Below are positions 28,346 through 37,838 of a stretch of 64,000 nucleotides of DNA, piece by piece. The notes beneath the pieces were generated by a model that saw only the letters and a program-made list of their open reading frames with translations, searched no databases and was not told where the DNA came from. Source of the DNA: Anaerolineae bacterium (GTDB lineage Bacteria; Chloroflexota; Anaerolineae; Aggregatilineales; JAFGMM01). The position numbers and the translations under genes were made by a program. Positions within the stretch are counted from its first letter, which is position 1, and each line of letters starts with the position of its first letter. Where the stretch lies: assembly GCA_027494055.1 (NCBI GenBank), contig JAOSJO010000001.1:620001-684000 (forward strand), read 5' to 3'.

Positions 28346-28607
28346 TTAACCACGGATAACACGGATAATAAATATTTAGAATCGTGCCCATCCGTTCGTT
28401 CGTATCGGTTCACCTTTTGGTTCCCGCGACTGAAGTCGCGGGCTAATTCGTTTCCTCACCCGCTATCTTCTGCGATCAGGCATCAACTGGCGTTGGCGAG
28501 TTGCGAAAACCACACCGTGGTGTGATACCGGGCAGACAACGTGAATGGATACGTTCGTTCTCTCCATTTCTTCTGAATTCGTGTTATTCGCGTTATCCGT
28601 GGTTTCA
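28346..28607. repeat. Intergenic element flanked by inverted ACCACGGATAAC repeats (family A)
   Basis: The gap between the MBL and SDR genes starts with AACCACGGATAACACGGAT (28349-28367) and ends with its approximate inverse, ATTCGCGTTATCCGTGGTT (28586-28604). The 220 bp between are AT-rich and show no convincing reading frame. The layout is that of a small non-autonomous mobile element, but I see no flanking target duplication. Confidence 0.5.
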
Positions 28608-28641
28608 TTCTGCTCTGCTTAACCCATAACGAGGTCGTTTT

Positions 28642-29442
28642 TCACGGACAGGGCGCTTCGGCCTCGTCCTGTGGCTGCTCGCCCTTGACGCCGACGCCAC
28701 CATCGACCGGGAAGTTCGCGCCAGTGACGAAGCTCGCCTCGTCGGAGGCGAGGAACAGGCACACGTTCGCCACCTCCTCAATCGTGCCGACGCGCCCGAT
28801 GGGGTGTATCTGGTCGAACTCGCGCCGGATGCGCTCCGGGTCAGACTGCGCCGCAACGAAGTCGTGCAGCATGGGCGAGTCGATGGTGCCCGGCGACACC
28901 GCGTTGACGCGGATGCCGCACGCGGCGTAGTCGGTGGACATGGCGCGCGCCAGCGCGATCAGCGCGCCCTTCGTGGCGGAGTACGCGGCGATGCCCGGCA
29001 GGCCGAGCACGCCGGTGATGCTCGCCATGTGGATGATGCTCCCCCGGTTGACCGACAACATGCCGGGGATCACTGCGCGGCTGACCAGGTACGCGCCGCG
29101 CAGGTTGACGGCGACGCAGCGGTCGAAGTCCGCCGGGCGCGTCTCGTGGATGCGGCCGGCCGGCATCACGGCGGCGTTGTTGACCAGGACCGTGCACACG
29201 CCAAAGCGCGTGCGCAGCGCCTCGACCACGCGCGCGACCTGCGCCTCGTCGGTGATGTCCGCCGCCAGCGCGACCGCCTCGCCGCCGGCTGCGGAGATCT
29301 CATCAACGACCTGCTGGCACGCCGCCTCATGCAGATCGAGGACGCCGACCCGCGCGCCCTCCTGGGCGAAGCGCAGCGCCACGCCGTGCCCGATGCCCCG
29401 CGCCGCGCCGGTGACGAGCGCAACCTTTCCCTCAAGTCTCAT
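28642..29442 (-). CDS. Short-chain dehydrogenase/reductase
   Basis: A 266-residue classical SDR that would oxidise or reduce an alcohol or ketone with NAD(P). Motifs are TGAARGIG at the cofactor site, an acidic LDLHEA after beta 2 that favours NAD(H), NNAAVM, the catalytic Ser in MASITG, YSATK, and SPGTIDSPM. The C-terminus ends VDGGVGV followed by an acidic tail. ATG 29442 begins the conserved [12 protein letters not shown] and is preceded by GGGAGG. It stands alone next to the family A repeat element. Confidence 0.9.
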   Translation of the reverse strand: MRLEGKVALVTGAARGIGHGVALRFAQEGARVGVLDLHEAACQQVVDEISAAGGEAVALAADITDEAQVARVVEALRTRFGVCTVLVNNAAVMPAGRIHETRPADFDRCVAVNLRGAYLVSRAVIPGMLSVNRGSIIHMASITGVLGLPGIAAYSATKGALIALARAMSTDYAACGIRVNAVSPGTIDSPMLHDFVAAQSDPERIRREFDQIHPIGRVGTIEEVANVCLFLASDEASFVTGANFPVDGGVGVKGEQPQDEAEAPCP

Positions 29443-29630
29443 GCCTGCCTTGCCTCCCATAGAGCGCGAGCCAGATTCCACGACTGGCGTCAAATGCAAC
29501 GCGGGGTGCATGGGGGCCATGCAGGTCCGCGTTGCTGGCGTGATTATAAATCGCCCGTGGGGAAAAACCTAGCGAATCTGACCGGATTGGTCGCTTTCCG
29601 CGCGCGGCGCGGGACCGGCGCAGGAAAGAA

Positions 29631-29658
29631 CAGCCCCGGCTCAACAGAGCCGGGGCTG
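29631..29658 (-). terminator. Terminator of the pseudopilin operon
   Basis: CAGCCCCGGCTC and GAGCCGGGGCTG form a perfect 12-bp stem around AACA, 28 bp downstream of the last pseudopilin gene. On the minus strand it is followed by TTCTTTCC, a fair U-rich tract. Confidence 0.78.
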
Positions 29659-29685
29659 CGGTAGCTGCGTGACGCAGATGTGGAG

Positions 29686-31846
29686 TTACTGGCCGCTGCC
29701 GGGGTCTGTCGGTTGCGGAACGGGCGTGCGTGTCGGCGTGAGCGTCCGGGTCGGCGTGCGGCTCGGCGTGTGGGTCGGGCCAGGCGTGCGCGTGCGGCTC
29801 GGCGTCGGCGTGACGCTCGGCGTGCGCGTGCGGCTCGGCGTCGGCGTGATGGTGAAGGTCGGCGTGCGGCTCGGCGTGTAGGTCGGCGCGAGCGTGGCGT
29901 ATGGCACCATCTCGCTGTAGCAGCCGTTATCGTAGATGAAGTAGGTATCGTTGAAGTCCGACGGGTGCGCGTTCCACTCCGCCTGCAGGTTGCCGGAGGT
30001 GCCGTCGAAGTCAAGCCACATGTTGACCGTCTCGCCGGGGTTGATGACCGGCCCTGGTTCGACGAGCCAGGTGCCTACCGTGCTGGTATTCGTGAGAACC
30101 TGGTCGCCGCCGGTGGGACTGCCGAAGTGGTTGCCCTGCCACACCACGATTGCCGTCGGGTCCCATGCCGACGGCCCGCCAAAGGCAATGAAGTCGAGTA
30201 CCATCCCGGAGAAGTAGGAGACCCAGTACAGGTTGATCTCGGTCACGATCACGGGCGTCTGGCCGTTGTTGGTCACCTGGAACTGCACCACGCCGTTGGC
30301 GCGGAAGGCGACGAAGTTAAGGACGTACCAGCCACACTCGAACGGCGGCGTGTTGGTAGGCGTGTTGGTGGGCGCTTCGGGCGTCGGCTGGTTGATGGTG
30401 AGCTGGCAGTCGCCCGGCTCGAAATGGAACACCGTGCCGTTGAAGTCCCATACTTCCATGTAGTCCGCCAGGTTACGCGGGCCGTTGATGAACTCAACGC
30501 GCCACAGCGTGTTGCTCTGGCCGCCGACGTAGCGGTTCGCGGAGGGGTCCCACGTGCCCTCCGGGGAACTCACGTTGCCGGCGCGGGTGGGCGGGCTGAG
30601 GTCCTGGCCGCTCCAGTGCACCTGCATGTTCATGTACATGCGGTTGGTGTACATGGACGGGTACAGGATGGGCTTGTTCCAGTTCAGGTACACGCCGTTC
30701 AGGTAGAAGGGCGCCTCGTTGTCGTTGCGGAACGTCACCTCAAGCCGGTTGCTGCTGAAGTTGACGCTCTGGATCGACAGCATCGTGCACGCAGGCGTCG
30801 GCGTTGGCGTCGGGCTTTCGGTCGAGGTTGAGGTCTGCGATGGCGTGTACGTCTCCGACGGCGTGAAGGTGAACGTAGGCGGCGGCGTGTCGCTGGGGCG
30901 CGGCGTGTTGGTCGAGGTGCTGGTCGGCGGCACGGGCGCGGGCGGCACGCCGAGCACGCGCGAGGAGCGGAACGACTCGTTGATCATGGTGCGCGTCGCG
31001 CGCAGCCGCACGTATTGGGTCAGGCCCAGGGGAGTGATGAGCGGGTGGTTAAACGTGGCGACGACCTGCACGGCCTGGCCGGGGCCGCCGGGGTCTTCCT
31101 GGTTATAGGTGCGGCGGTCGGCGTTGAGTTCTGGCGAGAAGTCCGGGTTGTCGGGCGAGAAGGAGTCGTTGCCCAGCCGGCACTCAACGCGCGCGGGGTC
31201 GTCGGCGAACTCGCCGTGCAGCCCCCCAAACCGCGTAGCGGCTTGCGTTGCTGGCGTTGTGGATCTGCAGGCGGCTGGAGCACACGGTGATGTTGAACCA
31301 GCCGGATTGGTAGCGGTTGACCATCTCGCGCGGGCCGCCAGTCTCCGGCCACGTTTCGGGGCCAGGCCCCCAGTCTTCCGTGCGCTCTTCGATGTTCCCC
31401 TGCAGGCTGTCATCGATCAAAAGGCCAGGCGCGCCCGCGCGTCCCTCGCGCTCGATCTCCCAGAGGCGCGTGTAGTCCGCGACCAGGCCCTGGTCGTCGG
31501 CGTTGCTGGGGTTGCAGGTGTGGCCCCAGTGCTCCTCAAAGCGCAGCGATTCTACATCGGGCGGGTTGCTCGGTATGTCGCCGCAACTGAGGAAGCGCCC
31601 GCTGCTGTCGCCGCGCTGCGAGGTCGCAATCCAGTCGGGGCACGTATCACACCGGCCGGTGACGCCGTAGCGGGCGGCGGCGCGCGCCGAGTTCTGGAGC
31701 ACGATCCACGCCTGGAAGATGCGCGCAAACTCGATGATGCCGAAGATCAGGAGCAGCACGATGGGCAAGGTGATGGCGAATTCGGCGAGTGTCTGTCCTC
31801 GGCTGCGCGAATGCTTCGGGCGGGTGAGTTGATCCTCATCGTGCAT
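29686..31846 (-). CDS. TadE-like pseudopilin with large Thr/Pro-linked ectodomains (one frame break)
   Basis: About 719 residues after removing one C from the run 31222-31227. The N-terminus is a TadE-type pseudopilin: RGQTLAEFAITLPIVLLL, a single membrane helix, then EFARIFQAW. A cysteine-containing ectodomain follows, then a Thr/Pro/Ser linker, two beta-sandwich repeats of roughly 150 residues separated by a second linker, and a low-complexity tail of TPSRTRTP-type units. Family TadE proteins are usually 130-200 residues, so this is exceptional. It is the last gene of a three-gene operon and probably displays a surface domain. Function beyond assembly is unknown. Confidence 0.8.
29716..29886 (-). 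repeat. Tandem coding repeat in pseudopilin tail
   Basis: Degenerate repeats of GTGCGGCTCGGCGTCGG-like units encode the alternating TPSRTRTP/TPTPSRT tail of the pseudopilin. It is a coding low-complexity tract, prone to slippage. Confidence 0.7.
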
Positions 31847-31879
31847 CGGTTATGCCCCCTTTCGTTAGGGTAAGCATGG

Positions 31880-33694
31880 TTAGCGAGCCACGCGAGTGAA
31901 CATCTTGCTCGCAATCTCAGAGAAAATCGCTTGCAGCCCGTTGGCGTCTGGCGCATAGAAGTAGTTGCCGCATGACGGGTCTGGCCCACCGAGGGTGCCG
32001 TGTGGCACGCTCTCGCACTCGGCGACGCTGGCGGGGTCGGGGTCGGGGACGCCGTTGATCGGGTCGCCGCTCCCGTCGCGGTGGCCGTTGTCGCCCACGT
32101 CGGCGATGTAGCGCAGCAGCGCCTCGCCGTGGTAGGGCTGGATGCCGTCGCCGGCGACGACTTCCGCGCCCAGGCCGATGGCGAAGATCGCGATGAAGTC
32201 GCCGCCCTCTTCAGGCGAGAGGCCGGCGCTGTCGGCCCAGTCGCGCGCGTAGTCGTCGGCGTCATAAGCCCCGTCTTCGGGGGCGTGGCGCGTGAAGGCG
32301 TCCTCGTCGCGGCACCAGGGTTGCAGGCCCCGCTGGCCCGGCGCGGCAGGGTCATCCTGGAACGTGTCGTGCGGGCAGTAGCCCCAGTAGCCATATTCGT
32401 TGTACGGCGGGAGCGGGTCGGCGGAGTCGGTGACGTTGGCCGCCCCGTCCGTGAGGAGCACCATCACCCACACCGCCTCGTGGCGCACGGTACCCATATC
32501 CTCGCCGGTGCTCGGATGGTAGCCGCGCAGCGCGCTGTCGCCGGCGCGGATGCCGCCGCCCAGGGCGGTGTTCGGGCACGGCGCGACTTCCTCATACTCC
32601 CAGGTGTCGTCCCAACCCGGCTCGCCGCGCGCCAGCGCCTCGGCCCACGTCCAGCAGCGGTCCCACTTGTCGTTGTTGGGGTCGCTGGAGCGCGGGTTCA
32701 TGTAGACGCCAATGCCGGGGTGCGCGGCGTTGGTGTGGGTGATGTCGCCCAAGAGCACCTCGCGCGCCAGCCCCTCGTTGTCGATGATGGGCGGCAGCGG
32801 GCCGTTGCTGGCGCAGCCGAGCTGGGGATAGTAGCGGTCAACGAGCACGCAGTCCGGGTCGTGGATGATCGGGTAGCGGTCGAAGGTGACGATGGCGACC
32901 CGGTCGCCGCGCACGAAGTCGAGCTGGTTGATGAACGCGGCGGCGGCTTCGCGCACCTGCTTGAATGGCTGGCATACCAGGTCGTCGAAGAAGCCGTCCG
33001 CGTTGGGGTCGTTGCAGTAGCGCGCCCAGTTCTGGTCGTTCCAGGGCGCGCCGACGAGCCAGCGGTCAGGCGGGCCGTCATAGGCCGCCGGGTTCGGCAC
33101 CAGGCCGTTGTAGTCGTCGCCCGTGTCGGTTGGGTAGCGGCCTCCACAGTCCACGCCCGTGTTGCCGATGCCCCGCCAGCACGTCTCCTTGGACATGGAC
33201 TCGGAGGTGTCGATCACGAGCGCCACGTCCACCACGGCGGCCTCCGCCGTGGCGGTAGCCTCCAGGCGCACGGTACCCCATCCGATCAGGCTCAGGAACG
33301 TGGTGGGCGAGTCGATCTGCGCGGTGACGCGCACGAGCTTGCGGCGCGGCATCACGCAGAGTTCGGGGTCGCGGTTGCCGGTGGACTCGCAGGTCTCGAC
33401 AAAGATTTCGTTGATCGCATCCACGCCGATGCCGTGAAGCTGCACGAACTGGTAGCCGGCGGCCACGATGTCGAGGTAGTCGCGGCCCTCGCGTACCGGG
33501 CCGGCGGCGGCGATAGCGGCAGAGTCCACGGCGCGCCGGAGGGTGCTGTAGCGCACGAAGAGCAGCGCGATGTCGGTGACCAGGCCGACGAAGGCGATGA
33601 GGGCAATCATCGCAATCGCCAGCAGGACGATGGACTGTCCCGCCTGGCTGCGCCGGGTCAGGAGACGACCGAGGGTGCTAAGGGTTCGTTTCAT
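31880..33694 (-). CDS. TadG-like protein with von Willebrand factor A domain
   Basis: A 604-residue protein. A TadE/G-type leader (AGQSIVLLAIAMIALIAFVGLVTDIALLF) anchors it. After a pseudopilin-like stretch a vWA domain begins with the MIDAS motif DTSES in VVDVALVIDTSESMS and continues through RGDRVAIVTFDRYP and the late VMVLLTDGAANVTD. The vWA domain is interrupted by long aromatic- and Asp-rich insertions with several cysteines. TadG proteins contribute to Tad pilus assembly or adhesion. It starts 27 bp after the first pseudopilin gene and ends 33 bp before the third, so the three form one operon. Confidence 0.87.
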   Translation of the reverse strand: MKRTLSTLGRLLTRRSQAGQSIVLLAIAMIALIAFVGLVTDIALLFVRYSTLRRAVDSAAIAAAGPVREGRDYLDIVAAGYQFVQLHGIGVDAINEIFVETCESTGNRDPELCVMPRRKLVRVTAQIDSPTTFLSLIGWGTVRLEATATAEAAVVDVALVIDTSESMSKETCWRGIGNTGVDCGGRYPTDTGDDYNGLVPNPAAYDGPPDRWLVGAPWNDQNWARYCNDPNADGFFDDLVCQPFKQVREAAAAFINQLDFVRGDRVAIVTFDRYPIIHDPDCVLVDRYYPQLGCASNGPLPPIIDNEGLAREVLLGDITHTNAAHPGIGVYMNPRSSDPNNDKWDRCWTWAEALARGEPGWDDTWEYEEVAPCPNTALGGGIRAGDSALRGYHPSTGEDMGTVRHEAVWVMVLLTDGAANVTDSADPLPPYNEYGYWGYCPHDTFQDDPAAPGQRGLQPWCRDEDAFTRHAPEDGAYDADDYARDWADSAGLSPEEGGDFIAIFAIGLGAEVVAGDGIQPYHGEALLRYIADVGDNGHRDGSGDPINGVPDPDPASVAECESVPHGTLGGPDPSCGNYFYAPDANGLQAIFSEIASKMFTRVAR

Positions 33695-33721
33695 TGTCAG
33701 GTTAGCCTCCTCAGCGTGCGC

Positions 33722-34654
33722 TCAGGGCACGGGGATCGGCGTTGGCGTCGGCTCGGCGGCGGAGTTGGGGAACATAATCCACACGTAGATTTCCGCCGGG
33801 TTTGCCAGCGAGCTAAAGAACGGAAGACCGAGCAGTTGATCGTGATACCAGAAGACCTCAACCAGCACCAGCGCGCCCGCCGGCGAATTCTTGTCGAGGC
33901 GGGCCTCGACCTCCATGGGGTCCCACTCCGAACCCCAGCAGCCGTCTTCGCGGCGGTGGTTGGAGCAGCCCTCGCCAGTGTCAGGGTCGCAGGCGGTGTC
34001 ACCGGGGGCGCTCAAGGTGAAGCCGAGGTGGTCGGTCGTGTCGGTCGCCGGGCTGGCCGGGACGCACTGGTTGCGCTCGCTCGGGTAGCGGCCAGCGGCG
34101 GGGTACAGCGGATCGATGCGGGTAAAGGGCGTCTCGCCCCTGGCGACGCGGTCGGCGTCGTAGGCTGTGTATGAAAAGACGCTCACGACCACCTCGTCGC
34201 GTTCCCAGTCGAACACCAGGGGCGGCAGGTTGTCGATCACGCGGCACGCCACCGCGTCGTAGTAGCCGAACGGGATTTCGCCTTCGTAGCCGTTGACCGG
34301 GTCGCGGATGAGTTCGGGCATGTCCGAGCGGTCGTTTTTCACGCAGGTTTCCGGGGCGTACTGCCCGGAGCAGCAGTTGTGGCGGTAGACGTTGTCCGTC
34401 CAGCCGAACTGCCACTGCTCAAGCGGGTTGAGGTTCGCGCCAAAACGGCCCGCCTCGCGGCTGGCGTCGAGCAGGGTGAGGTAACTGTTGGCGTACCAGC
34501 CAATTTCCACCAGCCCAAAGAGCAGGAGGAGCAGGATGGGCAGGGTCAGCGTAAGCTCGACCAGGCTCTGGCCGCGCCGGCTGCGCCCATTGAGCGCGGC
34601 CTGGAGCGTGCGCAGCCTGGGCGTCTTGGGGGGTTGTTTGTTGAGGTCCTTCAT
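33722..34654 (-). CDS. TadE-like pseudopilin
   Basis: A 310-residue pseudopilin and first gene of the operon. The leader RRGQSLVELTLTLPILLLLLFGLVEIGWY is a textbook TadE N-terminus with the E that follows the prepilin processing region. The ectodomain is aromatic-rich with several cysteines (HNCCSGQ, DGCWGSEW) and ends in a PTPTPIPVP tail. It is about twice the usual TadE length. No TadA ATPase, TadB/C or prepilin peptidase lies in this window, so the secretion machinery must be encoded elsewhere. Confidence 0.87.
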   Translation of the reverse strand: MKDLNKQPPKTPRLRTLQAALNGRSRRGQSLVELTLTLPILLLLLFGLVEIGWYANSYLTLLDASREAGRFGANLNPLEQWQFGWTDNVYRHNCCSGQYAPETCVKNDRSDMPELIRDPVNGYEGEIPFGYYDAVACRVIDNLPPLVFDWERDEVVVSVFSYTAYDADRVARGETPFTRIDPLYPAAGRYPSERNQCVPASPATDTTDHLGFTLSAPGDTACDPDTGEGCSNHRREDGCWGSEWDPMEVEARLDKNSPAGALVLVEVFWYHDQLLGLPFFSSLANPAEIYVWIMFPNSAAEPTPTPIPVP

Positions 34655-34829
34655 GCATGGCCGCAGTCCCTCAGTCTACGCTTCTCTTGGCGTACACCAA
34701 ACACAGAGGAAGACGTGCTTCCTGCTGTGTTAAGCATACCACAGGGCGTGATTCTGTCCTGTCGATAAGTGTAAGGACAAAGTAAGAATTTGTGAATGGG
34801 ACCTGGCTCTTAAGACGTTGAGGGGCCGT

Positions 34830-35604
34830 TTAGCCCCGGTGAGAGGATGGTTTGTCGCTTTGTTCAATATTCAGGGTGTAACCGCGCCCGTGCATCGAGA
34901 GCAGGACGGCGGGGTGCGCCGGGTCGCGTTCGATTTTCTGGCGCAGGTTGCGGATGTGGGTGCGCACCAGCGCCGGGTCGCCAGACTGCGGCGGGTAGCC
35001 CCACACCTCTTGCAGCAGGCGATCAGCCGGTATCAGGATGCCGGGATACTGCGCGAGAAACCTGAGCAGGTGCATTTCGGTCGGGGGTGAGGGTGACGGA
35101 ACGCCCATCGACCTGCGCCTCGCGGCGCTCTGGAATGAGGCGAAAAGCGGCGCGCGGCGGCGTATAGGCCGGCAGCGCGGCGGCCGGCGCGACTTCGGGC
35201 CAGTTCGGGTCCGCGTGATGCGCACGCCTGGCGCGCACGGCGCGCCGCAGGAGCGCCCGCACGCGCGCGGCCAGCTCGCTTGACGCGAACGGTTTGCGCA
35301 GGCAGTCATCCCCGCCGCAGTCGAGCGCTTCGGCGAGTTCCTGTGCGCTGCTGCGGACGGTCAGGAACAGGATCGGGACCCTGGCGGTGGGCTGCGCGGC
35401 GCGCAGCGTCTTGCACAGCGCGAGGCCGTCGATGTCCGGCATGATGATGTCGAGGATAATCAGGTCGGGCGGGTTTTTGATGGCGTGGTTGAGCGCCAGT
35501 GGGCCGGAGCTGAACGCGATCACGCTGTGTGACTCGCGGCTGAGGATGCGGCGCACAGTGCCGAGGACCTGGGGGTCGTCGTCAACAATGAGGATGGTTG
35601 CCAT
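34830..35604 (-). CDS. OmpR/PhoB-type response regulator (one frame break)
   Basis: A 257-residue response regulator after removing one C on the coding strand (run 35083-35087). The receiver domain has the acidic pocket DDD (8-10), the phosphoacceptor D52 in LIILDIIMPDIDG, and the conserved KPF. The C-terminal winged helix reads LTPTEMHLLRFLAQYPG, VWGYPPQSGDPALVRTHIRNLRQKIE and RGYTL. ATG 35604 begins MATILIVDDD. No histidine kinase is adjacent. It sits upstream of the pseudopilin operon on the same strand and could control it, but that is inference. Confidence 0.88.
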
Positions 35605-35918
35605 GGGCGTGAAACTCTGGTGCATATATGTCCCGGCTACAATTTGCCGCTAACAGCGTAACATGAGTCGCGCGCCATGCTCGTGAAAGAGATATGAAAT
35701 TAAGGTGAACAAAAGTGCGTCACAGCGGCGTGTCAGTGATGCGCTTCGAGTCTGTTAGTGGCTTTTGCAGCGGCCTGGAACGATCCTCAGATCACTGAGT
35801 GTCCAAAACCCGCCTTGACGCCCGCATATCGGGCATCAGGACCTGATCGGCACGACAGCAACCCAACCGCGTTCTGAGGTCAGCCCGTCGAGCGCGCGTC
35901 ACCTTCACGCCGTGCCGC
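35605..35918. other. 314-bp gap between two regulator genes, no gene seen
   Basis: No supported reading frame. An AT-richer stretch around 35685-35715 precedes the response regulator on the minus strand and may hold its promoter, but I cannot point to clean -35 and -10 boxes. Confidence 0.5.
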
Positions 35919-37727
35919 TCAGATCTGACCGATCAGGCTGTCAGCCGCGCGCCACAGGGCGTCTGCTGCTGCGCCCGTCTCTGGCGTTTCGCGTTTCGCG
36001 GTGGTGGGTTCTCCAAAATGGGGATCGTAAAGCGCCGAGAAGTAAGCCGAGTTGCGGAAGAAAGCGAACCGCCGGCACAATGAAGCCAATTCGCGCGCGT
36101 GTTCAGCGTCACCCCGCGATTTCACGTACAGGGCGGCTGTGGGCAAGACGCATAACGCGGCGACAACATTGTGGCTGTCCTGTACGAGCCGCAGGCCATC
36201 GCGAATGTGCACCTGCGCCTGCCTGGCGCTTCCTTTTCTCAGCGCGAGATAGCCCAGACTCCCAAGCACACTGCCCAGTTCCTCCGGGCGGCCAACCGCA
36301 TTCGCCAGCACTAACGTCTGGCTGAGCAACTGCTCTGCCGTGTCGTAATGCGCTTCAGCGATAGCGATCATCCCGAGAGTCGCCATGCCCAAACAGATCG
36401 CCAGCCGGTCCTGTACCGTATAGCTCAACTGGAGGCCGTGACTGACTGTTGCGCGCGCGTCGGCGTACTGCCCCAACAATGTCTGGGTCAGTCCCAGCGC
36501 GACAGTAAGGTAAGCCACGCGCTGCTGCAATCCCAGGTCGCGATACACCGGCACGACAACGTTGAGCAAGCTGATCGAGTTCGAAAACTCGCCCAAAACG
36601 AAGAAGAGCCGGGCCAGGGCCAGATCTGCCTCAGCAGCGTCGAAGCGGTCTTCCAGCGTGGCGTAGATCGCGCGCGCCTGCTGGATGAGCTGTATGGCCT
36701 GCGCAAAATCGCCCGTATCGCGCGCTGTCAGGCCCAGGAAACACAGGCTGCGCGCCGTGCCGCGTCGATCTCCGGCTTCCTGACAGACCCTCAGCGCGCG
36801 CTCATGGGCCTCCCTTGCGCTCACGTACTGTCCCCGGGTTCGAGCCATCTCGCCGATGACTTCGTGAATCTGTGCGTCACCCCAGGAACCGCCGGTGTTC
36901 ACCGGCATGCCAGTACTCTCGCGCTGAGAGGTCAGGGCATCATCCGGCTGGTCTGCCGCCAGAATGTGACGGTAGAGTTCTTGGGTTGCCTTCTCTGGCT
37001 CCACGCCCAGCTCATCCCAGAGCATCTGGCGGAACCGATCATATTGCCTCAGTGCATCGTTTCGCTTCCCGGACAGGGCCAGCAAACGCATAGATTGCCG
37101 GCAGGACCCCTCCGCAAAAGGATCAACTTCCAGCAGATGTTGGAGGTGCCGCAAGGCAGCCGCATGATCGCCGAGCTTTTCGCTGCTGTCGGCAAGCAGC
37201 CTCAACGCTTCAATGAGCTTACGCTGCAGCAGGTCGCGCTTCTGTCTCATCCAATCGTCAAAGACGATGCTGTCTGCAACGTTCAGACCCGCCAGGAATT
37301 CACCCTGGTGAAGGCCAACCGCCGACGTCAACCGACGGCGACACTCATCGCACAGGATTGCGTAGGGGTGCGGATGCTGGTCAACAAAGCGCACGATCTG
37401 CTCGAAATGAAGCACATCAACGTCAAAGCACGCATCTGGCACAAACTGGAGGGTTCGCGCCGTCACCTCGAATATCGCTTCTGAGACCGGGGCGATAACC
37501 CGACGGAGGTTGTACAACGCCTGGCTCAGGTTGCGTCGCGCCTTTTGCTCAGGAATCTCGGGCCACAAGAGCGCCGCCAGTGTCTCTCTGCGGTGCGCGC
37601 CCGGCTCGGTCGCGACAAAGGCCAGCAACCCCCGCACTTTGTCGGACTCGAAGTGAGTCAGGGTTCGCATTCCGTGCTGCAACCGAAACGGCCCAAGTAG
37701 AGAGAGTGTATAGCGTTCCATACGCAT
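35919..37727 (-). CDS. BTAD/TPR transcriptional regulator (SARP-like)
   Basis: A 602-residue regulator. The N-terminus (SLLGPFRLQHG, then LLALLWPEIPEQKARRNLSQALYNLRR) is an OmpR-like winged helix of the SARP type, followed by the bacterial transcriptional activator domain (VDPFAEGSCRQSMRLLALSGKRNDALRQYDR). The C-terminal half consists of about six to eight TPR repeats. There is no NB-ARC ATPase, so this is the short SARP architecture. A TATAAT box on the minus strand lies at 37753-37758. It is divergent from the secreted SnoaL-like gene, its most likely target. ATG 37721 is an alternative start. Confidence 0.85.
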   Translation of the reverse strand: MRMERYTLSLLGPFRLQHGMRTLTHFESDKVRGLLAFVATEPGAHRRETLAALLWPEIPEQKARRNLSQALYNLRRVIAPVSEAIFEVTARTLQFVPDACFDVDVLHFEQIVRFVDQHPHPYAILCDECRRRLTSAVGLHQGEFLAGLNVADSIVFDDWMRQKRDLLQRKLIEALRLLADSSEKLGDHAAALRHLQHLLEVDPFAEGSCRQSMRLLALSGKRNDALRQYDRFRQMLWDELGVEPEKATQELYRHILAADQPDDALTSQRESTGMPVNTGGSWGDAQIHEVIGEMARTRGQYVSAREAHERALRVCQEAGDRRGTARSLCFLGLTARDTGDFAQAIQLIQQARAIYATLEDRFDAAEADLALARLFFVLGEFSNSISLLNVVVPVYRDLGLQQRVAYLTVALGLTQTLLGQYADARATVSHGLQLSYTVQDRLAICLGMATLGMIAIAEAHYDTAEQLLSQTLVLANAVGRPEELGSVLGSLGYLALRKGSARQAQVHIRDGLRLVQDSHNVVAALCVLPTAALYVKSRGDAEHARELASLCRRFAFFRNSAYFSALYDPHFGEPTTAKRETPETGAAADALWRAADSLIGQI

Positions 37728-37752
37728 CTAGCCCGCGTGCTGCCTCCCAACA

Positions 37753-37758
37753 ATTATA
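37753..37758 (-). promoter_or_regulatory. Probable -10 box of the BTAD regulator
   Basis: TATAAT on the minus strand, 26 bp upstream of the BTAD start, within an AT-rich divergent intergenic region (37728-37838). No good -35 is visible 16-18 bp further upstream. Confidence 0.5.
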
Positions 37759-37838
37759 ACCCAAGAGTCTCCTGACATTTTCCTGATAGAGACTTATTAG
37801 ACTGAAGTCATCTAAATCAGACAAAAAGGAGGTCTGCA

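Noticed and set aside
29716-29886. CRISPR-like tandem repeats
   Set aside because: Units are short, contiguous without spacers and in frame; they encode the Thr/Pro/Arg tail of the pseudopilin.
32000-34174. 724-codon plus-strand open frame
   Set aside because: Antisense to the vWA/TadG and TadE genes, which have clear motifs and starts; composition is typical of a shadow frame.
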